NCBI GenBank assembly: GCA_964596345.1
Contig: CAZQSZ010000003.1
Location: 596,887-660,886 of the forward strand
Direction: 5' to 3'
DNA length: 64,000 bases
Source of the DNA: CADEDV01 sp964596345
GTDB taxonomy: Bacteria; Bacteroidota; Bacteroidia; Chitinophagales; Chitinophagaceae
Position 1 is the stretch's first letter. The number at the start of each line of letters is the position of its first letter. A program made the translations under genes and the position numbers. The notes beneath the pieces are model-generated. The model made no database searches and was not told the origin of the DNA. It saw only the letters and a program-made list of their open reading frames with translations. Positions 51,178 to 58,968 of the stretch are shown here, piece after piece.

Positions 51178-51573
51178 ATGACCCTGCAGGCATTTTCATC
51201 CGTTGAAAACATTATCAAAGAATATTTAGAACATAGAGACCGGTCCATCCGGTTCGGCAAGAAAAGAATGGATGCGGAGAAAGAATATAATAAGCTGCTG
51301 ACAAAATACAACGGCGAATCGAAGAACTACAGCCTGCAGCAGGCCGACAGCATTTACAAAGCGTATATGGACATGATCAGCTATGGGCAGGAATCAGCAA
51401 AAGCAGAAAAGATATTCCTGGAGGCAGAACATAAATTAAGAGAAGTGGGGGAGATATTGTTTGAAGCTTCGATCACCGCTGAGATCCCTGTAACTCCTTC
51501 GATCAACGGGCAGGCACCGGCTACCCGGCGGGTGACCGTGGCTTATGAAAACGGGCTGGTGATCGTAAAATAA
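51178..51573 (+). CDS. Conserved hypothetical coiled-coil protein
   Basis: 131 residues. The first 95 are highly charged and helical (HRDRSIRFGKKRMDAEKEYNKLL) and probably form a coiled coil. A short beta-type tail follows (RRVTVAYENGLVIVK). There is no signal peptide and no recognised family. It stands alone 102 nt after the TonB receptor. The amino-acid composition and regular heptads make it a plausible real gene. Confidence 0.65.
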   Translation: MTLQAFSSVENIIKEYLEHRDRSIRFGKKRMDAEKEYNKLLTKYNGESKNYSLQQADSIYKAYMDMISYGQESAKAEKIFLEAEHKLREVGEILFEASITAEIPVTPSINGQAPATRRVTVAYENGLVIVK

Positions 51574-51708
51574 AATGGCTGCACAGCATATCCTGCAAAA
51601 AGACTGTTGCTTTTTCTACGTATAAAAGCTCTTGCAAATAACAGGGGATTGAAAGACCTTTCAGTGGCTTAATTGTTGTTTATGATACGAAGTTCAAAAG
51701 CAATATCC

Positions 51709-52695
51709 ATGAAGAAACTGATCCGCATCATTCTCTTCTTTGCCGGGTTTTATCTCTATATCATGCTCCTGACTTCCTGTAAAAAGAAAGACGGCATGGA
51801 TGATACAACCCTGCCTGGCTCCGGCAACGGTAATGCCAGTTGCACGGCTACAAAAGCCAATGCTGAAAATATCCAGGTATTCCCGGCGGATAACCCCTGG
51901 AATAAAGATATAAGTGCTTCAACTGTTGACCCATTCAATACACAGATCATTGCAGGTATCTCAGGTAATGTGATCAAAGCAGATTTTGGCAGTGGCTTAT
52001 GGAATGGGGCACCCATTGGTATTCCTTATATCGTTGTGTGCGGCAACCAGCCGATGACAAACATCTTCTTTACGGATTATGGAGACGAAAGTGACCCGGG
52101 GCCTTATCCAATACCACTGACCGCACCCATAGAGGGAAACGGTGTTGGCGACTCACATGTGATTGCAGTGGATATTGAGAATAAGAAACTCTACGAATTA
52201 TTTTATGCCCATGTGAATGGCAACCGCTGGGATGCTTCCTCCGGGGCAGTATTTAATTTAAATTCTAACCAACTAAGACCGGAGACATGGACATCCGCTG
52301 ATGCAGCTGGTCTCCCTATTTTCCCGGGACTTGTGCGGTATGAAGAAATACTGAAAGGAGAGATCGATCACCCGATCCGGTTCACCCTTACCAGCAATAA
52401 TGTAAAACCTGCCTATATTTTCCCGGCCCGTCATAAGGTAAACAGCACCGGTGGACAATACAGCTTACCCTTTGGTGCAAGGATCCGGCTAAAAGCAAGT
52501 TTTGATATCTCTGCTTTTTCGGCAACCAACCAAATCATATTAAGAGCCATGAAAAAATATGGTCTGATACTCGCAGATATTGGCAGCAATCTTTATATCA
52601 GCGGTGCTCCTGATGAGAGATGGAATAACAATGATCTCCGGAATCTCGGTCAACTCCACGGAAGTGACTTTGAAGTAGTCCAGTTCAACAACTGA
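51709..52695 (+). CDS. Putative secreted lipoprotein of a widely distributed uncharacterised family
   Basis: 328 residues from the ATG at 51709; earlier in-frame starts at 51673-51682 would add up to 12 residues. A hydrophobic signal ends in LLTSC (lipobox). The mature protein has strongly patterned motifs: FPADNPWNKDIS, GIPYIVV, ESDPGPYPIPL, GDSHVIAVD, RPETWTSADAAGLPIFPGLVRYEE and a C-terminal GSNLYISGAPDERWNNNDL. From memory this motif set recurs in very different bacteria and some eukaryotes without a named function. The final motifs suggest a glycan- or cell-wall-related secreted protein. A stem-loop spans its stop codon. Confidence 0.75.
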   Translation: MKKLIRIILFFAGFYLYIMLLTSCKKKDGMDDTTLPGSGNGNASCTATKANAENIQVFPADNPWNKDISASTVDPFNTQIIAGISGNVIKADFGSGLWNGAPIGIPYIVVCGNQPMTNIFFTDYGDESDPGPYPIPLTAPIEGNGVGDSHVIAVDIENKKLYELFYAHVNGNRWDASSGAVFNLNSNQLRPETWTSADAAGLPIFPGLVRYEEILKGEIDHPIRFTLTSNNVKPAYIFPARHKVNSTGGQYSLPFGARIRLKASFDISAFSATNQIILRAMKKYGLILADIGSNLYISGAPDERWNNNDLRNLGQLHGSDFEVVQFNN

Positions 52696-52709
52696 TACTA
52701 CTTCAAAGT
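52667..52709 (+). terminator. Stem-loop spanning the stop codon
   Basis: ACTTTGAAGTAGT (52667-52679, still coding) and ACTACTTCAAAGT (52697-52709) form a perfect 13-bp stem. The loop of 17 nt contains the TGA stop at 52693-52695. AAGTTTATC follows. It may end transcription of this gene and of the convergent gene at 52733-53176. Confidence 0.6.
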
Positions 52710-52732
52710 AAGTTTATCATTCATTAATCAGA

Positions 52733-53176
52733 TCAGAGTACATTCAGCACAACCAGCAAGGCATACAATACCGGAATGATCCACAAAAAGAAAGTAACAA
52801 TGGCCAGGAAACACAGCAATAAGCTGATCCAGAATTTCGTATTGATCTCACCCTGGTGAAGAAAAACGGCCAGCGGTGGCAGCAGGATGGCGATAATAGC
52901 CAGCAAAAGTGTATTGGTGCTGATATCACTGTCTTTTTTCTTAGCCTTTTTATAAGCCTTTAACTCTTTCTTCAATTCCTTGAACCGGGCTTTCTTCTCT
53001 TTATTGGAAAGGGATTTGAATTCTTCAAAAGCAGCATTGATAGTGGCAGCATCAGGTTCTTTAGCAGGAGTGCTTGTAGGCGGAGCCGGAACAACAATGG
53101 CTCCGTGAGAAACGGGAGCTATGCTGAATAGAGAAACGAATAATACAAGGGTCAGTAACAGGCTGCTTTTTCTCAT
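52733..53176 (-). CDS. Exported protein with C-terminal Pmp3/YqaE-like membrane domain
   Basis: 147 residues. A signal peptide (MRKSSLLLTLVLFVSLFSIAPVSHG) leads to a Pro/Ala-rich linker and then a Lys-rich helix (FKSLSNKEKKARFKELKKELKAYKKAKK). The last 60 residues form two transmembrane helices with LLAIIAILLPPLAVFLHQGEI and LLCFLAIVTFFLWIIPVLYALLVVL, the Pmp3/UPF0057 pattern. Pmp3 proteins modulate membrane potential and stress tolerance, but the role of this longer form is unknown. It is co-directional with two other small membrane proteins upstream. Confidence 0.8.
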   Translation of the reverse strand: MRKSSLLLTLVLFVSLFSIAPVSHGAIVVPAPPTSTPAKEPDAATINAAFEEFKSLSNKEKKARFKELKKELKAYKKAKKKDSDISTNTLLLAIIAILLPPLAVFLHQGEINTKFWISLLLCFLAIVTFFLWIIPVLYALLVVLNVL

Positions 53177-53250
53177 AGTTGGTTGGTTTTATTGATGATT
53201 AAAATAACGGGCTAAAGTTATTCCATTTCCATTGGGTGGCAAAAAAATAA

Positions 53251-53267
53251 CCCCGTTATGAACGGGG
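53251..53267 (-). terminator. Terminator of the 51-residue membrane peptide gene
   Basis: CCCCGTT (53251-53257) pairs with AACGGGG (53261-53267) around a 3-nt loop. On the minus strand the hairpin is followed by TTATTTTTTTG. It lies 29 nt past the stop of the peptide gene at 53297. Confidence 0.85.
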
Positions 53268-53296
53268 CTATTTTCAATATTATACTCAGTTAATGA

Positions 53297-53452
53297 TTAC
53301 ATGATATCCATTGCTTTTACAAAAGCAGTGGTTTGAAAAGGAAGGATCATCGTCAGCCAGGGCCAGTGTGTAACTATGGCAAGGATCAGTGCCGCTGTAG
53401 AAGCGAGGAAAACCAACCACCAGATACCTCTGTATTTTTTTGTTTGCTCCAT
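53297..53452 (-). CDS. 51-residue small membrane protein
   Basis: A short frame from the ATG at 53452 to the TAA at 53297 encodes 51 residues. It starts MEQTKKYRGIWWLVF, has a hydrophobic helix of about 20 residues (WWLVFLASTAALILAIVTHW), a Trp-Pro-Trp turn and a second partly hydrophobic stretch. A good intrinsic terminator follows it and it lies between two co-directional membrane-protein genes, both of which support it as a real gene. No family recognised. Confidence 0.65.
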   Translation of the reverse strand: MEQTKKYRGIWWLVFLASTAALILAIVTHWPWLTMILPFQTTAFVKAMDIM

Positions 53453-53506
53453 TTTTCAAAGTTTGCGCAAAAATAAGGCAGCATGGTTAAATCAAAAAAA
53501 GAGATT

Positions 53507-54034
53507 TTACTCCTTTGCAGTTATTTTTTTGAATAGTAAGATCGCTATTGATACCAATGCGCCGGTCAATGCAATGATCCATTTTGTTGCCACCACAAAA
53601 TGAAAAAAGCTAAAATCATCGCCGATATCCGGGTTGTTTATCCACTTCAGCAGGTATGTGTTCTCCGTGATGTCGAAACCCCAGGCCACTGCCTGCAGGA
53701 CAGCCAGCCCGACAAACATTTTTTTCCAGGAACCTTTTTTGAACTTATAAGAGGTCATCATGCATAAAGCCGCAATCCCGGGGAAGATCCCGGCCATAAA
53801 AATAAAGTCAAACCTCAGGTGGTAGCGGAGGATGGTACTGACCTTTTGGTCGAGCCCTGCCAGGATAGTCTCTACTTTCTCCTTCGGGTAAAACAACTCC
53901 AGGCCCATGATCGTAAATTTTTCGCCCCGGATCAGCAGGTCGCTTTCCATCCATTTCATACAAAAGGCAGAGGCCATTGCAAGCCCGAGACAGAACAGGA
54001 AAAGTTTTTTCCAGCGTTTTTGGTTTGAAATCAT
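53507..54034 (-). CDS. Conserved hypothetical membrane protein
   Basis: 175 residues with four hydrophobic segments: about 10-26, 73-92, 103-120 and 146-168. A conserved-looking polar motif, FDITENTYLLKW, follows the third helix. The extracytoplasmic loop (about 28-70) is mixed charged. I do not recognise a family. It is the first of three co-directional membrane-protein genes and divergent from the glucanotransferase gene. Confidence 0.7.
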   Translation of the reverse strand: MISNQKRWKKLFLFCLGLAMASAFCMKWMESDLLIRGEKFTIMGLELFYPKEKVETILAGLDQKVSTILRYHLRFDFIFMAGIFPGIAALCMMTSYKFKKGSWKKMFVGLAVLQAVAWGFDITENTYLLKWINNPDIGDDFSFFHFVVATKWIIALTGALVSIAILLFKKITAKE

Positions 54035-54171
54035 ACGTTTGCGGAGATTTTTTTACACGATTGTTCCAAATAAAAGTACGAACAGTCAATGTTTTTTCTA
54101 TATTCGTATTCAATGTGTTTAAAGGACACGACGATTTTAAGATTCGGACACATATCTAACGATTGACGACC

Positions 54172-56874
54172 ATGAGACTTCAGTTTTATTTACGTTTTCA
54201 TACCCAGGTTGGCCAGAGTTTATGGATCAGTGGGAATGCAGAGGAATTGGGTAATGATGACCCGCAGCAGGCTGTAGCCCTTGAATACCTGAACGAGGAA
54301 TTCTGGCAGGCTACTATCGAGATCAGGAAGAAGGATGTGGAGAAAAGTATCCGGTATAAATATTTTCTGAAAAATGAGGATGGTGAACTGATCGGGGAAT
54401 GGGGGAACGACCGGCTTGTTGATGTGTTCCGGAAAGAATTGCAGGAAATACAACTGGTGGATACCTGGAACCATGCCGGGGAATACGAAAATGTTTTCTT
54501 CTCGCTTCCTTTTAAAAATGTTTTGCTGGAGCAACCGGCATCAAAAAGTAAAGGAAAGACGGATAAAAATTTCACCCACCTCTTTAAAGTAAAAGCTCCC
54601 TTATTAAACAAGAACGAGATTATTTGTTTACTGGGCAGCGGGGATACTATGGGTGACTGGGCAACTGAAAAACCGTTGTTATTGTCGAAAGAAGAAGATT
54701 GGTGGGTGGCAAGACTTGATCTGAAAGAGAATGGTTTCCCGGTAGCCTACAAGTACGGCGTGTATGATGCCAGCGAAAAGAAATTTACCCGCTATGAAGA
54801 GGGGAACAACCGTTTCCTTTTTAGTGATGGCAGTAAAAAGAAGATCACTGTTCTTCACGATGGATTTGTTCATATTCCCAACAATACCTGGAAAGGTTCG
54901 GGGGTGGCAATCCCGGTGTTCAGTCTCCGCAGCCGCAATAGTTTTGGCGTAGGGGAGTTTACAGATATTAAATTGCTGGTCGACTGGGCTAAACAAACAG
55001 GATTGAAATTAGTGCAGCTGTTACCGGTGAATGATACCACGGCCACCAATACCTGGCTGGACTCTTATCCGTATGCTGCTATTTCTGCATTTGCATTACA
55101 CCCGCTTTATATCAATCTTTCGCAGGTGGCGGGTAAAACCCAGGCCCCAAAGATCAGCTCACTCAAGCGAAAGCAAAAGCAATTGAATGATCTCCCTGCG
55201 GTGGATTACGAAGCCGTAATGAAATACAAACTTTCCGTATTGAAAGAACTGTATGAGGAAGCCGGTGAGGAATGCCTTGCTGCGGATGATTATAAAAAAT
55301 TCTTTGAAAGAAACGGGCATTGGCTGTTGCCGTATGCAGCCTTCAGTTATTTCAGGGATAAATATGGTAGCTCCCATTTTGAAGAATGGAAAACGAACGG
55401 AATCTATAAGAAAGAAGAGGTAGAAAAAATATTCAACTCTCATTCTGCTGCGGCCAAAGCTATGAAGCTGTATTGTTTCATTCAATACCATCTTCACCTG
55501 CAATTGAAAGAAGCAGCAGATTATGCACACAAAAAAGGCATCATCCTGAAAGGAGATATCCCGATCGGTATCTATCGTCATGGATGTGATGCCTGGACCG
55601 ATCCGGAGCAATACAATATGAACTGGCAGGCCGGTGCACCACCGGATGATTTTGCGGCAGTCGGCCAGAACTGGGGTTTTCCCACCTATAACTGGAAACG
55701 CATGCAGGAAGATGGCTTTGCCTGGTGGAAGCAGCGTTTCGAACAGATGAGTGACTATTTTGACGCTTTCCGTATTGATCATATACTTGGGTTCTTCCGC
55801 ATCTGGAGCATACCGGCCGATGCCGTACAGGGTATCATGGGACGTTTTGTTCCCTGTCTTCCTGTACACATCAATGAATTTGGAGAAAACGGTATCTGGT
55901 TCGATTACCAGCGGTTTTGCAAGCCTTTTATTAATGATGATATCATCAATGAAACCTTTGGGCATGGATTAGGCGGCGTGGTTCGCACCGAATTCTTAGT
56001 ACCGAATGAAACAGGAGGTTACGATCTCCAGGACGGCTTCCAGACACAAAAACAGGTGGAACAGCATTTTGCTTCGCATGAACATACAGAAGAAACCGAA
56101 CGGTTGAAAAATGGTTTGTATGACCTCATCTCTAATGTACTTTTCTTTGAGGAAGAAGGTTCGCAGGGACAGCATTTCCATTTCCGTATTGCGATGGAAA
56201 AAACATCCACCTTCCGTTATCTTATACCGCATGTGCAGGAACGTTTAAGAAATTTATATATCAATTACTTCTTCCGCCGCCAGGATGAATTCTGGAAGAA
56301 AGAAGCCATGCATAAGTTACCGCAACTGAAGGCCGCCACCAATATGATGGTTTGCGGGGAAGACCTGGGCATGGTGCCGGAATGTGTGCCCGATGTGATG
56401 AAACAACTCGGTATCCTGAGCCTGGAAATACAACGGATGCCCAAGGACCCGAAAAAAGATTTTTTTCACCCCGATGATGCGCCTTATTTATCGGTGATCA
56501 CCCCTTCCACCCATGATATGAGCACCGTAAGAGGCTGGTGGGAAGAGAACCGGGAACGAACACAACAATTCTACAATAACATTTTGGGACAATGGGGCGA
56601 TGCACCTTACTATTGTGAACCCTGGGTGAACCGGGCCATTGTGTTACAACATTTATATTCACCTGCCATGTGGAGCATCTTCCAGTTGCAGGATATATTG
56701 GGTATGAGTGAGACGCTGCGCCGGGAGAATCCACACGATGAGCGGATCAACAACCCTGCGAATCCTAAACACTACTGGCAATACCGCATGCATCTTTCGC
56801 TGGAAGAACTGATCAAACAAAAAGAGTTCAATGAAGAATTGAAAGGCTATGTGGAAAATAGCGGAAGGGGATAA
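54172..56874 (+). CDS. malQ: 4-alpha-glucanotransferase with two N-terminal starch-binding domains (DPE2-like)
   Basis: 900 residues from the ATG at 54172 (a TTG at 54163 is in frame). Residues about 1-110 and 130-235 are CBM20-type domains (RFHTQVGQSLWISGNAEELG and KNEIICLLGSGDTMGDWATEKPLLLS). The GH77 catalytic domain follows, with FDAFRIDHILGFFRIW (nucleophile Asp), CGEDLGMVPE (acid/base Glu) and STHDMSTVRGWW. The architecture matches plant DPE2 and the long bacterial MalQ, which transfer glucan units between maltose or maltodextrin and larger glucans in the cytoplasm. It fits the alpha-glucan-binding genes at 22234 and 27848. Confidence 0.94.
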   Translation: MRLQFYLRFHTQVGQSLWISGNAEELGNDDPQQAVALEYLNEEFWQATIEIRKKDVEKSIRYKYFLKNEDGELIGEWGNDRLVDVFRKELQEIQLVDTWNHAGEYENVFFSLPFKNVLLEQPASKSKGKTDKNFTHLFKVKAPLLNKNEIICLLGSGDTMGDWATEKPLLLSKEEDWWVARLDLKENGFPVAYKYGVYDASEKKFTRYEEGNNRFLFSDGSKKKITVLHDGFVHIPNNTWKGSGVAIPVFSLRSRNSFGVGEFTDIKLLVDWAKQTGLKLVQLLPVNDTTATNTWLDSYPYAAISAFALHPLYINLSQVAGKTQAPKISSLKRKQKQLNDLPAVDYEAVMKYKLSVLKELYEEAGEECLAADDYKKFFERNGHWLLPYAAFSYFRDKYGSSHFEEWKTNGIYKKEEVEKIFNSHSAAAKAMKLYCFIQYHLHLQLKEAADYAHKKGIILKGDIPIGIYRHGCDAWTDPEQYNMNWQAGAPPDDFAAVGQNWGFPTYNWKRMQEDGFAWWKQRFEQMSDYFDAFRIDHILGFFRIWSIPADAVQGIMGRFVPCLPVHINEFGENGIWFDYQRFCKPFINDDIINETFGHGLGGVVRTEFLVPNETGGYDLQDGFQTQKQVEQHFASHEHTEETERLKNGLYDLISNVLFFEEEGSQGQHFHFRIAMEKTSTFRYLIPHVQERLRNLYINYFFRRQDEFWKKEAMHKLPQLKAATNMMVCGEDLGMVPECVPDVMKQLGILSLEIQRMPKDPKKDFFHPDDAPYLSVITPSTHDMSTVRGWWEENRERTQQFYNNILGQWGDAPYYCEPWVNRAIVLQHLYSPAMWSIFQLQDILGMSETLRRENPHDERINNPANPKHYWQYRMHLSLEELIKQKEFNEELKGYVENSGRG

Positions 56875-56876
56875 GT

Positions 56877-56884
56877 TATATTTG
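56877..56884 (+). promoter_or_regulatory. Promoter -7 box TATATTTG abutting the start codon
   Basis: An exact TAnnTTTG match that ends 4 nt before the ATG at 56889 and overlaps no coding sequence, as malQ ends at 56874. It suggests a separate, near-leaderless transcript for the epimerase. Confidence 0.5.
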
Positions 56885-56888
56885 CAGG

Positions 56889-57914
56889 ATGAAAGTTCAG
56901 TATTGGTCTTACCAACTCAAATTCAGGCATCCTTTTACGATTTCCAAAGGCACAAAAACGCACCAGCCCACCCTGATCGTGGAGCTGGAGCATATGGGCA
57001 TCAAAGGATATGGTGAAGCACCGGCCATTGCCTATTATAATATTCCCGTAGAGAAAATGATTGCCGACCTGGAAGCCAAAAAAATGTTCGTTGAGAAATT
57101 TGCTTTCACCGATCCTGAACGGTACTGGCATTACCTGCATCATTTAATTCCCAATAATCACTTCCTGGTTTGTGCCCTCGACATCGCCGCCTGGGACCTC
57201 TATGGCAAAATAAAAGGAAAGCCGCTTTACCAATTATGGAAAGGCGATAGTTCAAAAAATCCCATCACCGATTATACCATCGGGATTGATTCCATTGAAA
57301 AAATGGTAGCCAAATTGAAAGAGAAACCCTGGCCTATCTATAAGATCAAAGTGGGTACGGCGGATGATATCGCCATTGTAAAAGCGTTGCGGGAAAACAC
57401 GGACGCCATCCTGCGGGTGGATGCCAATGCAGCCTGGGACCTGGAGACCGCTTTGCAACTGATACCCCAATTAAAAGAATTGGGAGTAGAGCTTGTTGAA
57501 CAACCGCTTGCCAAAGACAACTGGGAGGGAATGAAAGTATTATACAAAGCATCTCCATTACCACTTTATGCAGATGAAGCTTGCGTGTATGAGCAGGATG
57601 TCGAGAAATGTAAAGATCATTTTCATGGTATCAATATCAAACTTACCAAGTGCAGCGGCATCACGCCGGCAAGAAGAATGATCACTAAAGCTAGAGAGCT
57701 TGACCTGAAAGTAATGCTGGGCTGCATGAATGAATCCACAGTTGGTTCTGCGGCCATGGCCCATCTTTTACCCTTTATTGACCAGGTGGATATGGACGGA
57801 CCCTTGTTATTAGAAGAGGATGTGGCCACGGGGCTGAGCTACGATTTTGGAAAAGTGACTTGCAGTGATCAACCGGGACTGGGCATCAATTTTACCGGCC
57901 TACAGACCGCTTAA
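56889..57914 (+). CDS. Dipeptide epimerase, enolase superfamily (L-Ala-D/L-Glu epimerase type)
   Basis: 341 residues. The barrel has KIKVG (Lys pair acid/base), the metal ligands in RVDANAAW, VEQPL and ADEACV, and the second Lys in GINIKLTKCSGI; GCMNESTVGSAA closes the pattern. This matches L-Ala-D/L-Glu and related dipeptide epimerases of the YcjG/YkfB group, which help recycle murein peptides. It lies 14 nt after malQ but has its own -7 box. The exact dipeptide is uncertain, since the family is diverse. Confidence 0.9.
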   Translation: MKVQYWSYQLKFRHPFTISKGTKTHQPTLIVELEHMGIKGYGEAPAIAYYNIPVEKMIADLEAKKMFVEKFAFTDPERYWHYLHHLIPNNHFLVCALDIAAWDLYGKIKGKPLYQLWKGDSSKNPITDYTIGIDSIEKMVAKLKEKPWPIYKIKVGTADDIAIVKALRENTDAILRVDANAAWDLETALQLIPQLKELGVELVEQPLAKDNWEGMKVLYKASPLPLYADEACVYEQDVEKCKDHFHGINIKLTKCSGITPARRMITKARELDLKVMLGCMNESTVGSAAMAHLLPFIDQVDMDGPLLLEEDVATGLSYDFGKVTCSDQPGLGINFTGLQTA

Positions 57915-58000
57915 CAGCAATAATTGAAAATTCTTCAACATATGAGGCATACTTGAACCCCTTTTTTCCCGTTTACCTATGTAAAGGCACCAAACGGCCT

Positions 58001-58008
58001 TAAATTTG
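58001..58008 (+). promoter_or_regulatory. Promoter -7 box TAAATTTG
   Basis: An exact TAnnTTTG match 27 nt before the ATG at 58036 of the DUF6089 gene. Confidence 0.5.
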
Positions 58009-58035
58009 CTAAACGTTCCGTCAAACAAGTATACC

Positions 58036-58899
58036 ATGCGAACGAACAAATTACTTATCCTCTTCATTTGTCTCTCCACTGTTGCCAGCAGCCAGCGTTT
58101 GCATGTGGGTGTCTTTGGCGGCCTTGCAGCTTATAACGGAGATCTTACCGATAAAATATTACCGAAAAAAGTAACGAACGGGGCGATTGGTCTTACCCTG
58201 AATTACGAACTCAAAGACCAGATCATGCTTCGGGGCGGATTGACCTATGCGATCGTGGGTGGTGCCGACCGTTTCAGTGATAAAGACTACCTCGTGGCCA
58301 GGAACCTGGCTTTTGAAACAAAGATCATAGAGCTAAGTGCTGTTGGCGAATATTACTTTCTTAATCTCTATGACCGCCGCTATTCTCCGTATGTATTCGG
58401 GGGACTGGCTGTATTTCATTATAATCCTTATGCGTATAATGGTTCAAATAATAAAATCTTTCTGAAACCGCTTAGCACAGAGGGACAGGGTATCGCAGGT
58501 TATCCCGATCGCCAGCCCTATAGTCTCACACAGCTGGCCTTACCATTTGGTGGCGGTGTAAAATTTGCCGTGAACGACAAACTGAGAATCGGTGTTGAAC
58601 TGGGTATGCGCAAACTCTTTACCGATTACTTAGACGATGTCAGCAAAAATTATATTGATGTCAATGACCTGCTCGCTGCCAAAGGCCAGTTAGCGGTTGA
58701 TATGTCGTACCGCGGGGATGAATTACCCGGTGGTAATCCAGCCTACCCGGCCAAGGCTGATGAAAGAGGCAGCCCGGCCAATAAAGATTTCTATTACTTC
58801 ACCGGTATTCATCTTACGTATCGTATCGGCAACAGCAGCGGTGGTTCAGGCTTTGGTGGAAGAAAAAGCCGGATGGGTTGCCCAGCTAATGTTTATTGA
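58036..58899 (+). CDS. DUF6089 family outer membrane beta-barrel protein
   Basis: 287 residues from the ATG at 58036, which opens a signal peptide (MRTNKLLILFICLSTVASSQ). GVFGGLAAYNGDLT and the alternating amphipathic strands, with YSPYVFGGLAVFHYNPYA and GGGVKFAVNDKLRIGVELGMRKLFTDYLDDVS, match the DUF6089 barrel family of Bacteroidota. Such proteins are often encoded near envelope-biogenesis genes, which is not the case here. A C-terminal Gly/Ser-rich tail is present. The function is unknown. Confidence 0.85.
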   Translation: MRTNKLLILFICLSTVASSQRLHVGVFGGLAAYNGDLTDKILPKKVTNGAIGLTLNYELKDQIMLRGGLTYAIVGGADRFSDKDYLVARNLAFETKIIELSAVGEYYFLNLYDRRYSPYVFGGLAVFHYNPYAYNGSNNKIFLKPLSTEGQGIAGYPDRQPYSLTQLALPFGGGVKFAVNDKLRIGVELGMRKLFTDYLDDVSKNYIDVNDLLAAKGQLAVDMSYRGDELPGGNPAYPAKADERGSPANKDFYYFTGIHLTYRIGNSSGGSGFGGRKSRMGCPANVY

Positions 58900-58943
58900 G
58901 CTGATACCGTTTGCTTTTGAACCTTTACAGCCGTGTCATGTTG

Positions 58944-58951
58944 TACATTTG
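58944..58951 (+). promoter_or_regulatory. Promoter -7 box TACATTTG
   Basis: An exact TAnnTTTG match 17 nt before the ATG at 58969 of the UbiD-family gene. Confidence 0.5.
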
Positions 58952-58968
58952 CAGCAATTATACCACAC

